NCBI GenBank assembly: GCA_947177415.1
Contig: CAMWUK010000002.1
Location: 1 to 64,000, forward strand
From: an uncultured Clostridiaceae bacterium
Lineage (GTDB): Bacteria > Bacillota > Clostridia > Lachnospirales > Lachnospiraceae
Reading direction: 5' to 3'
DNA: 64,000 nucleotides
Part shown: positions 23,194 through 32,517 of the stretch, piece after piece
Layout of the letters: the number at the start of each line of letters is the position of its first letter
How positions within the stretch are numbered: the stretch's first letter is position 1
Made by a program: the position numbers and the translations under genes
Notes under the pieces: generated by a model
Told to the model about the DNA's origin: nothing
Databases searched by the model: none
The model's input: only the letters and a program-made list of their open reading frames with translations

Positions 23194-24088
23194 TAAGCTT
23201 ACTCTTTGAATACCTTAAATATGTATCCTTAGTTTTATCAACTAATAATGCTGTAAAAAATCGTTCCCAACTCATGTATTCCTTGCTTTCTATAAAATCA
23301 CTTGGATTATCCAAAATCTCTTCTATAGCTTTGTCTCTTATTGTATCTGACTTCAAAATCAACCACTCAAATGACTCAGGTAAAAAAATTGCTTTACCAA
23401 TTGATAAATTAATTTTTTTCATAACCCTGTCCATCTCAGCTCCAAAAGCTGCACCATCAGCTATTATAAGAATCTTTTTGTTATCATATTCTTTTAATAA
23501 TTTATAGATATTGGATTTTCCACCTGCACTTATCGTTTCCCAACATTTGTCTTCTGCTGCATTTTCAAAAAACTCATAACCAGCATTAGAATCCTCAACT
23601 ATAATAATATCCGGACTAAATAGAATGCTATTTTTCACATCTCCATATATACGGTAAAACTCTTGATAAGTTTGCTGTAATGTTCCATACTTACCTGAAG
23701 TTTTTATCCCATAGATTTCTTCTACACTATATGGTAAATTCGGCAACCCTTCACGAGTAACAATAACATAATAATTGTCTGACCGTTTTAGTTCAGATGA
23801 AAATTCATCTGTAGTAATAAATTGGTTTCCCTCATCTATAAACACAATAGAATCATGAATATTCTCCAATAATACCTTCCATTGGCGTCCTTCTAGTACT
23901 ACACATGTTTTATCACATTGCAAAATAATACCACTTTGTTCACCATTTTCATAATATTCGCGTATCATATCAACCAAAGTTGTTTTACCTGTTGCACTAT
24001 CACCTTTTATAATTGTAATATTCCGTCGAATTTCAAACTGATATCGAAGGACATTATTTTTTACTGTAATTAAATATTTCCCTTTCAA
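23126..24088 (-). CDS. P-loop ATPase of an accessory gene pair
   Basis: The 320-residue protein has Walker A GDSATGKTTL at residues 28-37 and a Walker B-like strand ending in FIDEG. A later acidic strand (DIIIVEDSNAGYEFF) and ILIIADGAAFGAEM suggest a second alpha/beta part like a TOPRIM or OLD-type layout, though I cannot prove that. The C-terminus (KIQERILQEVPKQLI) runs out of frame into the relaxase remnant, so the native end may be lost. It follows the DUF4869 gene by 11 bp and is surely cotranscribed. Such pairs are common on Clostridial integrative elements; the function is unknown. Confidence 0.5.
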   Translation of the reverse strand: MKGKYLITVKNNVLRYQFEIRRNITIIKGDSATGKTTLVDMIREYYENGEQSGIILQCDKTCVVLEGRQWKVLLENIHDSIVFIDEGNQFITTDEFSSELKRSDNYYVIVTREGLPNLPYSVEEIYGIKTSGKYGTLQQTYQEFYRIYGDVKNSILFSPDIIIVEDSNAGYEFFENAAEDKCWETISAGGKSNIYKLLKEYDNKKILIIADGAAFGAEMDRVMKKINLSIGKAIFLPESFEWLILKSDTIRDKAIEEILDNPSDFIESKEYMSWERFFTALLVDKTKDTYLRYSKSKLNDAYKNKKIQERILQEVPKQLI

Positions 24089-24099
24089 AATAATTCCTC

Positions 24100-24537
24100 C
24101 TAAATCATTAATCCTGCCACATCAATCAGTTCTTTCATATTTCGGACTATCTGATGAGTATTAAATACTTCCATTTCAAACTCTCCATTTCCAAAATCCA
24201 TGATATGTCGTAAATTAATTACTACATCCTTCATTTCGCCAATCTTTAATAGCCACTTAGCACAGTTATCTCCACAAGTTGACGCATTAAAAATTTTAGA
24301 TTTATCTTTATGAATTAAAATCAATGTTTTTACTCCACCTGATAATTCTTTGGGTGAAATAGCTCCAAGAACAGGACTTTCTATCAGATGTGATCCAATC
24401 ACAACTGATTTATCCACATCCTTTATCATCTCAACTGATAATTTATCCGTTATCCACTCATCTTGATAAGTATTTTTGAAATATACTGATGTATTATAGA
24501 TTGCATTTTCGCAATTTCCAAATATAATCTTTAACAT
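24100..24537 (-). CDS. DUF4869 protein
   Basis: The product is 145 residues from the ATG with ribosome site GGAGGG; the ORF-track start 42 bp earlier lacks one. It carries the DUF4869 hallmarks NAIYNTSVYFKNTYQDEWIT, SVEMIKDVDKS, SGGVKTLILI, FNASTCGDNCAKWLLKI and INLRHIMDFG. It is soluble, with two conserved cysteines. It is the first gene of a pair with a P-loop ATPase, so it probably works with it. Biochemical role unknown. Confidence 0.75.
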   Translation of the reverse strand: MLKIIFGNCENAIYNTSVYFKNTYQDEWITDKLSVEMIKDVDKSVVIGSHLIESPVLGAISPKELSGGVKTLILIHKDKSKIFNASTCGDNCAKWLLKIGEMKDVVINLRHIMDFGNGEFEMEVFNTHQIVRNMKELIDVAGLMI

Positions 24538-24593
24538 TGTACCCTCCATTTTCATACAAACATGTTTTGCAATACCCAATCATCTAATAGAAA

Positions 24594-24632
24594 AGACGGT
24601 ACAGTCCTTGTAATTGGGGCTATACCGCCTTA
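24594..24632 (-). terminator. hairpin terminator upstream of the DUF4869 gene
   Basis: Imperfect stem CGGTA-c-AGTCC with GGGGCT-a-TACCG, followed on the minus strand by TTTTCTATT. It probably ends the glyA transcript. Confidence 0.5.
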
Positions 24633-24684
24633 ATGAAAAATACTTTTCCTATGACTAATAACATAATGTTTTTTATGAAAACTC

Positions 24685-24829
24685 ATTACTGTTCACAGGT
24701 AGTACTTTGCACTTGCTGCAAAGTACGTAAGAACAAGTAGTGGTAGAGATGAATCCAGCCTTTTGCCGAAGGCGAATTATAAATAGGCTGGATTCTGTTA
24801 CTGTTTGCACCGTAGGTGTGAACTGTAAC
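24685..24829. mobile_element. MITE-like element, body type B
   Basis: Ends ATTACTGTTCAC and GTGTGAACTGTAAC enclose TACTTTGCACTTGCTGCAAAGTA and a CCGAAGGCGAATT hairpin with inverted GAATCCAGCC / GGCTGGATTC. The flanks do not give a convincing duplication. Confidence 0.8.
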
Positions 24830-24836
24830 AAAACCC

Positions 24837-24980
24837 CTACTCAGACTGCATACCTTTCAAGTATTCATCTACACACTTACTTCCAAAGATTACAGCTACA
24901 ATTACTGCACCTGCAATGCATACATATTTTACAATCTTTGTGACATCCACTTTTACTTCTACACTTGTTTCACTTTCCAT
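24837..24980 (-). CDS. small membrane protein downstream of glyA
   Basis: This 47-residue ORF is below the track limit and has a strong ribosome site (GGAGGAAG). It starts MESETSVEVKVDVTKIVKYV and has one membrane helix (VCIAGAVIVAVIFG) with a short charged tail. It begins 16 bp after glyA ends, so it is the second gene of the glyA transcript. No family is recognised; it could be a membrane-anchored microprotein. Confidence 0.6.
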   Translation of the reverse strand: MESETSVEVKVDVTKIVKYVCIAGAVIVAVIFGSKCVDEYLKGMQSE

Positions 24981-24996
24981 ATTCAATTCTTCCTCC

Positions 24997-26250
24997 TTAA
25001 CAATTGGGAATTTCATATAATGGATATTTGTCAGTTAATCCTTTTACCATTGCCATTGCCTTCTCCTTATTGGCATCAACATCATTAATTAATAATGCAA
25101 TAGCTTCTGCAATAACATCCATATCTTCTGTTTTCATTCCCCTAGAGGTTACTGCTGCTGTTCCAAGACGGATACCACTTGTTACAAATGGCTTTTCTGG
25201 ATCATTTGGAATGGTATTTTTATTACAGGTAATGTTTGCTGCATCCAATATCTTCTCTGCTTCTTTACCAGTTACACCCTTACTTCTTAAATCAACAAGC
25301 ATTAAGTGATTGTCTGTTCCTCCAGATACAATGTTAAATCCACGTTTTATTAAACCATTTGCCAAAGCCTGTGCATTATCAATAACATTCTGTGCATAAG
25401 TTTTAAAGCTTGGATCTAATGCTTCTTTGAAACATACTGCTTTTGCGGCAATTACATGCATAAGTGGTCCTCCTTGGATACCTGGGAACACCGACTTATT
25501 CAACTTATACTCTTCTGCAAACTCTTTGCTGGATAGAATCATACCACCTCTTGGTCCACGAAGTGTCTTATGTGTGGTAGTTGTTGTTACATGGGCATAA
25601 GGAATTGGGCTTTCATGTAAGCCTGCTGCCACTAATCCTGCAATATGTGCCATATCTACCATTAGGAATGCTCCAACTTTATCTGCAACTTCACGAAATC
25701 TTTTAAAGTCAATCTTTCTTGCATAAGCACTTGCTCCTGCCACAATTAATTTAGGCTTGCATTCTGTTGCAATTTTTTCTAATTCATCATAATCAATAAA
25801 TCCTTCGTCATTGACTCCATAAGGAACGATATTAAAATAGCTTCCTGACATGTTTACCGGACTTCCATGTGTCAAATGTCCGCCATGGTCTAAGTTCATA
25901 CCCATAACAGTATCCCCTGGCTTTAACAAACAAAAGAACACTGCCATATTTGCCTGTGCTCCAGAGTGTGGCTGTACATTTGCATAAGTACAACCAAACA
26001 ATTTCATAGCTCTGTCTCTTGCCAAATCCTCTACAATATCTACATACTCACATCCACCATAATAACGCTTCCCTGGATATCCTTCTGCATATTTGTTGGT
26101 TAGAGTACTTCCCATAGCTGACATAACAGCCTTACTTACAAAGTTCTCTGATGCAATCAATTCAATGTGGTCATTCTGTCTCTGTGTTTCCTGCTGCATA
26201 GCTTTTGCCACTTCTGGGTCAAAACTTGCTATTTCTTCAAATGTGTACAT
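24997..26250 (-). CDS. glyA: serine hydroxymethyltransferase
   Basis: The 417-residue PLP enzyme interconverts serine and glycine with tetrahydrofolate. Family signatures include [39 protein letters not shown], the PLP lysine in [18 protein letters not shown]-type sequence (here [20 protein letters not shown]), and [16 protein letters not shown]. Length and start are normal (ribosome site GGAGGAAT). A TATACT box lies upstream. It is followed by a small membrane-protein gene. Confidence 0.96.
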   Translation of the reverse strand: MYTFEEIASFDPEVAKAMQQETQRQNDHIELIASENFVSKAVMSAMGSTLTNKYAEGYPGKRYYGGCEYVDIVEDLARDRAMKLFGCTYANVQPHSGAQANMAVFFCLLKPGDTVMGMNLDHGGHLTHGSPVNMSGSYFNIVPYGVNDEGFIDYDELEKIATECKPKLIVAGASAYARKIDFKRFREVADKVGAFLMVDMAHIAGLVAAGLHESPIPYAHVTTTTTHKTLRGPRGGMILSSKEFAEEYKLNKSVFPGIQGGPLMHVIAAKAVCFKEALDPSFKTYAQNVIDNAQALANGLIKRGFNIVSGGTDNHLMLVDLRSKGVTGKEAEKILDAANITCNKNTIPNDPEKPFVTSGIRLGTAAVTSRGMKTEDMDVIAEAIALLINDVDANKEKAMAMVKGLTDKYPLYEIPNC

Positions 26251-26337
26251 ATTTATTCCTCCATATACTTAAAGTTTCACTATTTCCTTCGGATACAGTA
26301 TACCACCTTTATAAAAAACTTACAATCCACTTTTTCC

Positions 26338-29082
26338 CTATAGGGCTTTTTTTAGCATTTTTTTATAAGCTTGTTTTTTATTCTTTGGATATTTAAAGGT
26401 TCTTCCTTTTTTATTCCTCTCAAAAGCAGCTTCTCCAACCTTTTTTAATTTTTTTGTAGATATTATTACCTTTTGTAGATTCCTGCATATAGCAAAAGCA
26501 GCACTTCCTATGGTTTCTACACTAGATCCTATCGTAACTTTTTTCATGTAAGTACATTCAAAAAAGGCGTTGTTTCCTATTTCTTTTACATACTTTCCAA
26601 TCACAATATCTCCCTTTATTTGAAGACACCCTTGAAAAGCACTATCCTCAATTTTTGTGATTTTAAAATTATATTTGCCAATTTTTATACTGCTTGGAAG
26701 GATAATCTTTTCATCAGATTCTATATAATCCACTATGGATACAGTACCTGATTTTGTGGTGTGTGAACACGAAGTAATCCGATAAACAATATTATCTTTT
26801 GTATATTTCATTCCCTCCTCTAAAGCTATAATAAAATCTTGTTCGTAGTAAAATTCTGTATATTGCCCAACCCCCATAATAACTATTTTCCCTGTTCCTA
26901 TATTTGTGTTATTATGATAAAAAACCTGATAATCAATATTATTTCGAAGAATCACATCTCCATTTTCTACTTTAACATTAGGTTTTATTGGATTTCCAGT
27001 ATATTGTTGCATAGGAATTTTACTCACAGCAATATCATCCACATCTATTATATCAAATATACCAGTTATCCGACAAGTGCTTCTTACCTTTTCAATCACA
27101 AAAGTATCTTCAGCTCCTATGCTGATTCCTCCCAAAAGTAAATCTGCCAGATAATATCCCACTTCTGGTTCCATTCTAACAATAACTTTTTCTCCTTCGA
27201 TAATTTTTTGATTTCCAGTATAACGTTTATGCCTTCCTTGTAAGTACACACTTCCACCATCAGTATTTTCCATAGAAAGTGTATATGTTTTTCTTTCTAT
27301 CCCATCTATAGTCACTATATTTGCATCGGTATTTGCCATCTCTATAGCACCTTGATATTGCCCGATATAAACATTATCTGTGGTATTGCCAACACCATTC
27401 AGACTTATTTTTTGATGATCTCCCTTTAATCCGGAACGAATCTCTACCTGGTACGTTTTATCTTTCGGTTGATACACAAATACATCATTTACCCTTTCTT
27501 CATCGTTTAATTCCAACATAACCTTTGTGGATGTGGTATTTACCAGACTTCCTTGGTTTTCACTCATAATTCTGACAGAAAATTCACTATTGATATTCTC
27601 TAAGTTTTCAACAGTATAAATTCCTGTTGGAACATGAAGATAAAGATATTGAGAGTTTACATCCAGAGAACTGTCTGCTATTAAAAATACTGATTCTTTT
27701 CTGGCATCTATTTTCCCATCTACAAACAAAGCTGCCACACTATTATCCTTCTCTTTAATTATCGCATTTCTACTGTTAATACTAATAATATTCCCGGATT
27801 CTGTAATATTCTTATTTCGCTCCTCCCAAGCACTTTTACACACATCATAAGGCAAATATCTTATCGCACATTCCGATTCTTTACTGCTCCACTTATATCC
27901 CTCTTTGAGAGTATAACTCCATCCAGTATAATTATTATTGTCATCTTTTTCTAAAGTAATATTTCGGTTTGTGTTAGGATAATCTGGGTCATAAATTTGT
28001 AGTTTGTTTTTTTCTAATGCATACCCCACCACCGTATGTCCGCCTTGACTTCCTAAAAGCTGAATAATCACTGGTGCACCTTTTTCTTTCTCCACCTTTT
28101 CTACTTCCATACAAAGACTCTGTAGTTGATTTTGATTGGCATTGTAGGCTTCCTGAATACCGATTCCCTTTTCCATAACCTGAAGACTTTCAATAAATTC
28201 TTTTACTGTTAAATTAAATATGGTATTTTTATCTTGCAAATTTAATTGTCTAATTAAATCTGCATCCTTTTTAAAATCCTCAAGTTTAATATCAACATCC
28301 TTTTGATAAAGCATTACAGAAAGGACTGCCATGCCAAAACTGTTTCCAGCCCAGTTTTCTCCCTGTTTGTAGAGACTTTCCGCATAGAAGCTGTCACCAA
28401 ATATATACTGGTAAGCAAACAATGGAAGCTTTTCATTTTTCTGATAGGAAAAATCTTCTCTGCTATTTTCAAAAGAAAATGTTAGCTCCGATAAATCTAC
28501 ACTTGTGGTTTCACTTTTCCAGCGGGCATATAAAGTATGATTGCCTGGTATATTACAAATAGTGCTTTCTGTAATTAATTCCCCTTTTTGTGTATACCAG
28601 CCTAGAAAAATATCATCACTTCTTGTTGCATCCGGTAACTCTTTGTAAGTCCTTCCATAAAAACAAGTCTTTCCTTCTTCCGTTACATAACCGCCTTGTG
28701 GATCAAAACGCACATAAAAAGTATCACTTTCCCAACGGGCATATAATGTCTGGTCTCTTGTCAAATTTACAATATCACTCCATTGTATTTGTTCCCCATT
28801 TTCCTTACTGGTATACCAACCTAAAAATTTATATCCTAACTTACTAGGTATTGGCAGTTTTCCATACTGTTTTCCATTAGTAACAGTATAGACTTCTTTA
28901 ATTTCAGTACCGCCATCTGAATCAAAAGATACAGTATATTGTTGTTTCTCATCCATGGTATGCCATGTTGCTGCTAGAACGGGCTGCCTAACAGAAAATT
29001 CTATTTTTCCAGAACATATTATACTGCTAATTAACATAATTGCCAGGATTTTTTTCCTTTTTTTATTTAATCTTAACACCAC
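26338..29082 (-). CDS. secreted InlB-repeat/LRR protein, protease-like with Cys-to-Ser change
   Basis: The 914-residue protein has a signal-type N-terminus (KKILAIMLISSIICSGKIEF) and two Listeria-Bacteroides (InlB B) repeats at about 45-190 (KLGYKFLGWYTSKENGEQIQ, DQTLYARWES). A papain-like/C39-like domain at about 200-420 follows, with GGHTVVGYALEKNKLQIYDP. A C-terminal BspA-type LRR (VKEIGNNAFFECTYMKKVTI) ends the protein. In its paralogue the nucleophile motif is GNCFG; here it is GNSFG, so the cysteine is replaced by serine. It starts with GTG inside the end of the upstream gene (20-bp overlap), implying translational coupling. It lies at the cell surface or is secreted; the ligand is unknown. 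Confidence 0.7.
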   Translation of the reverse strand: MVLRLNKKRKKILAIMLISSIICSGKIEFSVRQPVLAATWHTMDEKQQYTVSFDSDGGTEIKEVYTVTNGKQYGKLPIPSKLGYKFLGWYTSKENGEQIQWSDIVNLTRDQTLYARWESDTFYVRFDPQGGYVTEEGKTCFYGRTYKELPDATRSDDIFLGWYTQKGELITESTICNIPGNHTLYARWKSETTSVDLSELTFSFENSREDFSYQKNEKLPLFAYQYIFGDSFYAESLYKQGENWAGNSFGMAVLSVMLYQKDVDIKLEDFKKDADLIRQLNLQDKNTIFNLTVKEFIESLQVMEKGIGIQEAYNANQNQLQSLCMEVEKVEKEKGAPVIIQLLGSQGGHTVVGYALEKNKLQIYDPDYPNTNRNITLEKDDNNNYTGWSYTLKEGYKWSSKESECAIRYLPYDVCKSAWEERNKNITESGNIISINSRNAIIKEKDNSVAALFVDGKIDARKESVFLIADSSLDVNSQYLYLHVPTGIYTVENLENINSEFSVRIMSENQGSLVNTTSTKVMLELNDEERVNDVFVYQPKDKTYQVEIRSGLKGDHQKISLNGVGNTTDNVYIGQYQGAIEMANTDANIVTIDGIERKTYTLSMENTDGGSVYLQGRHKRYTGNQKIIEGEKVIVRMEPEVGYYLADLLLGGISIGAEDTFVIEKVRSTCRITGIFDIIDVDDIAVSKIPMQQYTGNPIKPNVKVENGDVILRNNIDYQVFYHNNTNIGTGKIVIMGVGQYTEFYYEQDFIIALEEGMKYTKDNIVYRITSCSHTTKSGTVSIVDYIESDEKIILPSSIKIGKYNFKITKIEDSAFQGCLQIKGDIVIGKYVKEIGNNAFFECTYMKKVTIGSSVETIGSAAFAICRNLQKVIISTKKLKKVGEAAFERNKKGRTFKYPKNKKQAYKKMLKKAL

Positions 29083-32000
29083 TGCCTTGTCCTTTCTTTT
29101 CTAATAATTTCTTGTATATGGCCTTTTTAGATGCTGGAACTTTTATGACTGCTTTTTTATAAATTCCAGAAAACGCCTTTGCTCCTACATTTTTCAAATT
29201 AGTTGTCTGTATCGTTATATTTTTTAAATTTTTGCAACCATAAAATGCTTTTGTTCCAATCTCTGTAATTTGATAGTATCTACTTCCTATTTTTACATTC
29301 TTTGGTATTGTTATAGCACTCTTAGATTTTTGCTGAATTCCTATTACGGTTACCGTATTGCTTTTTGTACTTGTAACCTTATAATTTACATCTCCTACTG
29401 TATATTTTGCTCCTACTGCCGGAATAATTTCAAAAGTCATACTCTTTCGTATTCCTTTATAAGCTCCCAATCCTACTATAGTTACTTTTGCCTTTCCGGG
29501 ATTGACATTTTTTGCATAAACCAAACTATAATCTGTTCCAGCTTTTAACCGTGTATTCCCTATGGATACTTTTACACTTGGTTTAATTTTCTCTCCGGTA
29601 TATACATAAGTCCTAATTGGACTAATGGTTATAGCTTCCGCAGAAAGTTTTGCAAAGACAGCCTCTATTTTATGATTTTCTAATACATTTTCAAAACAAT
29701 AAGTACTTACATTACCACAATTTACTCCATCTACAATTAGTTCTTGCAAAACATAACCTTCATTTGGTGTTATGATATATGTAGCATTTTCTCCCTCTAA
29801 TACACTTTGGGCTAATGTAGAAAGTACTTGATTTCCTACATAAGAAATGGTTCCTCCTTCATTACTGCTAGAAAAAATCATATAAGATTGTTTTCTCATA
29901 CCATTGATGGTAAGATTCTCTGACTCACAATTTTGCACTTCTACTTGTCCTATTCTTTGTGAAATTCCCACATTTCCGTCTACTTCTGCAACTCCACTAA
30001 TTTCAACACTCTTATTGTCGTCTGAGAAAGTAGAACGTAATTCCATACTATAATGCTCACCCTTGCTTGCATCACATGCAATGCTGTTTATCCGTTGGCT
30101 GTCACTTACCAAAATAGTTACTTTGCTGGATTCTGTTGTTATGGATGCACTCTGCTGTACATTAACCATTGCTACCCGCAATGTACTTTCATGGGCATCT
30201 GTGTTTTCAATCGTATATTGTCCTGTGGGCATATATAACTTTACCTTCGTTCCCTTGCTGCTCTCTCCGCTGGTTACATCATTGGATATATAAAAATCAA
30301 GGGCATGGGTTACCATTTGTCCATTGACAATAGTTGCTACCAATTCACCAGTTTCATTATAGATTTTTGCATTAGCTGTAGAAAGAAAACCTACATTACT
30401 TTCCACATGGTTGTATTCTTCCCTAAAGCGTTTTTCCCACACTTCCTTAATTTTATCATAAGTAACAAAACTAATATAAGATTTCTCGTCTTCTGTCCCC
30501 CATGAATAAGTATCATTCATGGAATAACTCCATCCTGTGTATGTTCCATTGTTATCTTTGGTTATCTGGATACTTCTCTCTTCATTAGGGAAATTTGGAT
30601 CATATATTAAAATCTTATCATCTTTTGTCTCATATCCAACTACGGCATGTCCTCCCTGTTCATTATTTTCTATACTTCCATATAAATAAATGATAATTGG
30701 TAACAATCCTTCTTCTTGATTATTTTTTATTGTTTCATAAAGGCGTTCCACTTGATTTCCATTTTTATTTTTTTCATTGTTAGTTATGGGATCTCTTTGT
30801 ACTACTTGTAAGGATTCAATGAATTTGGTAAGAGTCATTTGTATTTTCTTACTTTGATCCGTAACAGTAAGTTCACTATTATATTCTGCATCTTCATTAA
30901 AGTCCTTTCGTTGTACATCCGTATCTCCTGCAAATAACATAATTGCAGCTGAACAAATTCCAAAACAGTTTCCTGTCCACAATTTCATTTTCCCATATTG
31001 ATCCCTATCCTCATATTGCATATTAGAAAATTCTGTAGCTCCAAAAATTTGTTGAAAGGTAGATAACGGAATTATATAATTACTTTCATAAGAAAATACA
31101 TTATGATTATTTCCAAAAGAAAATGTCAAATCTTCCAGCTTAACCCCAATATTTTTTTTCGCCCAGTGAGCATATAATGTTTGATTTTCATTGGTTTTAT
31201 ATATGCTATCTGCTGTAATAGGCATTCCTTCTTCTTTTTTGGTATACCATCCAAGAAAGGTTTCTCCTTCTTTTGTAGCTGTTGGTAAGTTTCCATAAGT
31301 TTTATCATAAATTACATTTATTGCAGTACCTTCCACCATACCACCATTTCCGTCAAAGGATACTTGAAACGTCTTTCCCTCCCAATGTGCATATAAAATC
31401 TGGGCACTGGATAAGTTTACTATCGTATCTTCTGTAATTTTTATTCCTTCCTCACCATCTGATGTATACCATCCTAAAAAAGAATATCCTTCCTTTATTG
31501 GAACTGGTAATTCTCCATAAATCTCCCCATAAACCACCTGTTTCTCTTCTGTCTGAAGAATACTATCTCCGCCTTGAAAGTAAATGGTATAACTTGGAAC
31601 TGGGGTGTCAGTTGGTGCTACAGTAGATATTGGAATTGCAGTTGGTGTTGGTTCCAAGGTTGGAGCCAAAGTTTGCTCTATAGCTGCTGTCTCTGTTGGC
31701 TTTGGTGATGCAGTTTCCTCCCAATTATTTTTAAAAGAAAATGGGATACCATTAGAAACTGCATAATTGTATGCTGTACTTCTCATGGTACAAAGAATAA
31801 CTAAGCTATCACAATGTGCAAATACATTGGTTCCTATACTATCTACAGAAGCTGGTATTTTTATATATTTCATGGCACTACAATTATAAAAAGCAAAATC
31901 TCCTATGGCAGCAGTTCCATCCGGAATCTCCACAGACTGCAAACTACTACAATCAAAAAAAGCAAAAGATTCTATTTTGTTTAATGATTTAGGTAAATTT

Positions 32001-32356
32001 ATAATTTGCAAATTTGTACAATCTTCAAAGGCAAATTCTCCAATCTCTGTTATGGTATCTGCCATTACAATTTGCTCCAACTCATGACACTCTGCAAAAG
32101 CATGTTCTCTTATTTTTGTCACTAAAATTCCCCGGATACTTCCCCGGATAGTCACCTGTTTTTTATTTGTGTCACACTCTGATACTTCATAGTTTTTTGT
32201 TTCTTCGTTATATTCATAAGTAATTCCATCGGCTGTATACCTTAATTCATCCGCTGCACTCATAACAGAAACGACATTTGCCTGTACCTGAATTGGTACA
32301 ATCTGTTCCATGACAATTAACATACATAAACATATTACCCATATTCGTTTTCTCAA
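29063..32356 (-). CDS. secreted LRR/InlB-repeat protein with papain-like protease domain
   Basis: The 1097-residue protein has a signal peptide (MRKRIWVICLCMLIVMEQIV) and BspA-type LRRs at about 70-195 (ITEIGEFAFEDCTNLQIINL). A Pro/Thr linker and two InlB B repeats at about 265-405 (EGYSFLGWYTSDGEEGIKIT) follow. Then comes a putative cysteine-protease core: GNCFGICSAAIM (Cys), GGHAVVGYE (His) and ILIYDPNFPNE (Asp). The C-terminal half is beta-rich with an Ig-like segment (YSLVYAKNVNPGKAKVTIVG) and a last LRR. It is a paralogue of the downstream gene and shares its transcript. A surface adhesin with proteolytic or peptide-binding function is likely; no sortase motif is seen. Confidence 0.72.
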   Translation of the reverse strand: MRKRIWVICLCMLIVMEQIVPIQVQANVVSVMSAADELRYTADGITYEYNEETKNYEVSECDTNKKQVTIRGSIRGILVTKIREHAFAECHELEQIVMADTITEIGEFAFEDCTNLQIINLPKSLNKIESFAFFDCSSLQSVEIPDGTAAIGDFAFYNCSAMKYIKIPASVDSIGTNVFAHCDSLVILCTMRSTAYNYAVSNGIPFSFKNNWEETASPKPTETAAIEQTLAPTLEPTPTAIPISTVAPTDTPVPSYTIYFQGGDSILQTEEKQVVYGEIYGELPVPIKEGYSFLGWYTSDGEEGIKITEDTIVNLSSAQILYAHWEGKTFQVSFDGNGGMVEGTAINVIYDKTYGNLPTATKEGETFLGWYTKKEEGMPITADSIYKTNENQTLYAHWAKKNIGVKLEDLTFSFGNNHNVFSYESNYIIPLSTFQQIFGATEFSNMQYEDRDQYGKMKLWTGNCFGICSAAIMLFAGDTDVQRKDFNEDAEYNSELTVTDQSKKIQMTLTKFIESLQVVQRDPITNNEKNKNGNQVERLYETIKNNQEEGLLPIIIYLYGSIENNEQGGHAVVGYETKDDKILIYDPNFPNEERSIQITKDNNGTYTGWSYSMNDTYSWGTEDEKSYISFVTYDKIKEVWEKRFREEYNHVESNVGFLSTANAKIYNETGELVATIVNGQMVTHALDFYISNDVTSGESSKGTKVKLYMPTGQYTIENTDAHESTLRVAMVNVQQSASITTESSKVTILVSDSQRINSIACDASKGEHYSMELRSTFSDDNKSVEISGVAEVDGNVGISQRIGQVEVQNCESENLTINGMRKQSYMIFSSSNEGGTISYVGNQVLSTLAQSVLEGENATYIITPNEGYVLQELIVDGVNCGNVSTYCFENVLENHKIEAVFAKLSAEAITISPIRTYVYTGEKIKPSVKVSIGNTRLKAGTDYSLVYAKNVNPGKAKVTIVGLGAYKGIRKSMTFEIIPAVGAKYTVGDVNYKVTSTKSNTVTVIGIQQKSKSAITIPKNVKIGSRYYQITEIGTKAFYGCKNLKNITIQTTNLKNVGAKAFSGIYKKAVIKVPASKKAIYKKLLEKKGQGSGVKIK

Positions 32357-32375
32357 TTGTATTCCACTCCTTTTT

Positions 32376-32511
32376 ATATCTGTTCAGAACCATGAACAGT
32401 TACGTTCTAAGCCCATAATAATTCGCCTTCGGCGAAGGGCTTAGAACAATCAACTTTCATTTTTCTCAGGTCACACGCAAAGTAAATGCGTGTTTCTACC
32501 TAAATAGTTAC
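32376..32511. mobile_element. MITE-like element, body type A with perfect 8-bp duplication
   Basis: The left end is decayed (ATATCTGTTCAGAACC) and the right end is CTACCTAAATAGTTAC. TCCTTTTT flanks both sides (32368-32375 and 32512-32519). The right duplication overlaps the stop codon of the transglutaminase gene. Confidence 0.88.
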
Positions 32512-32517
32512 TCCTTT

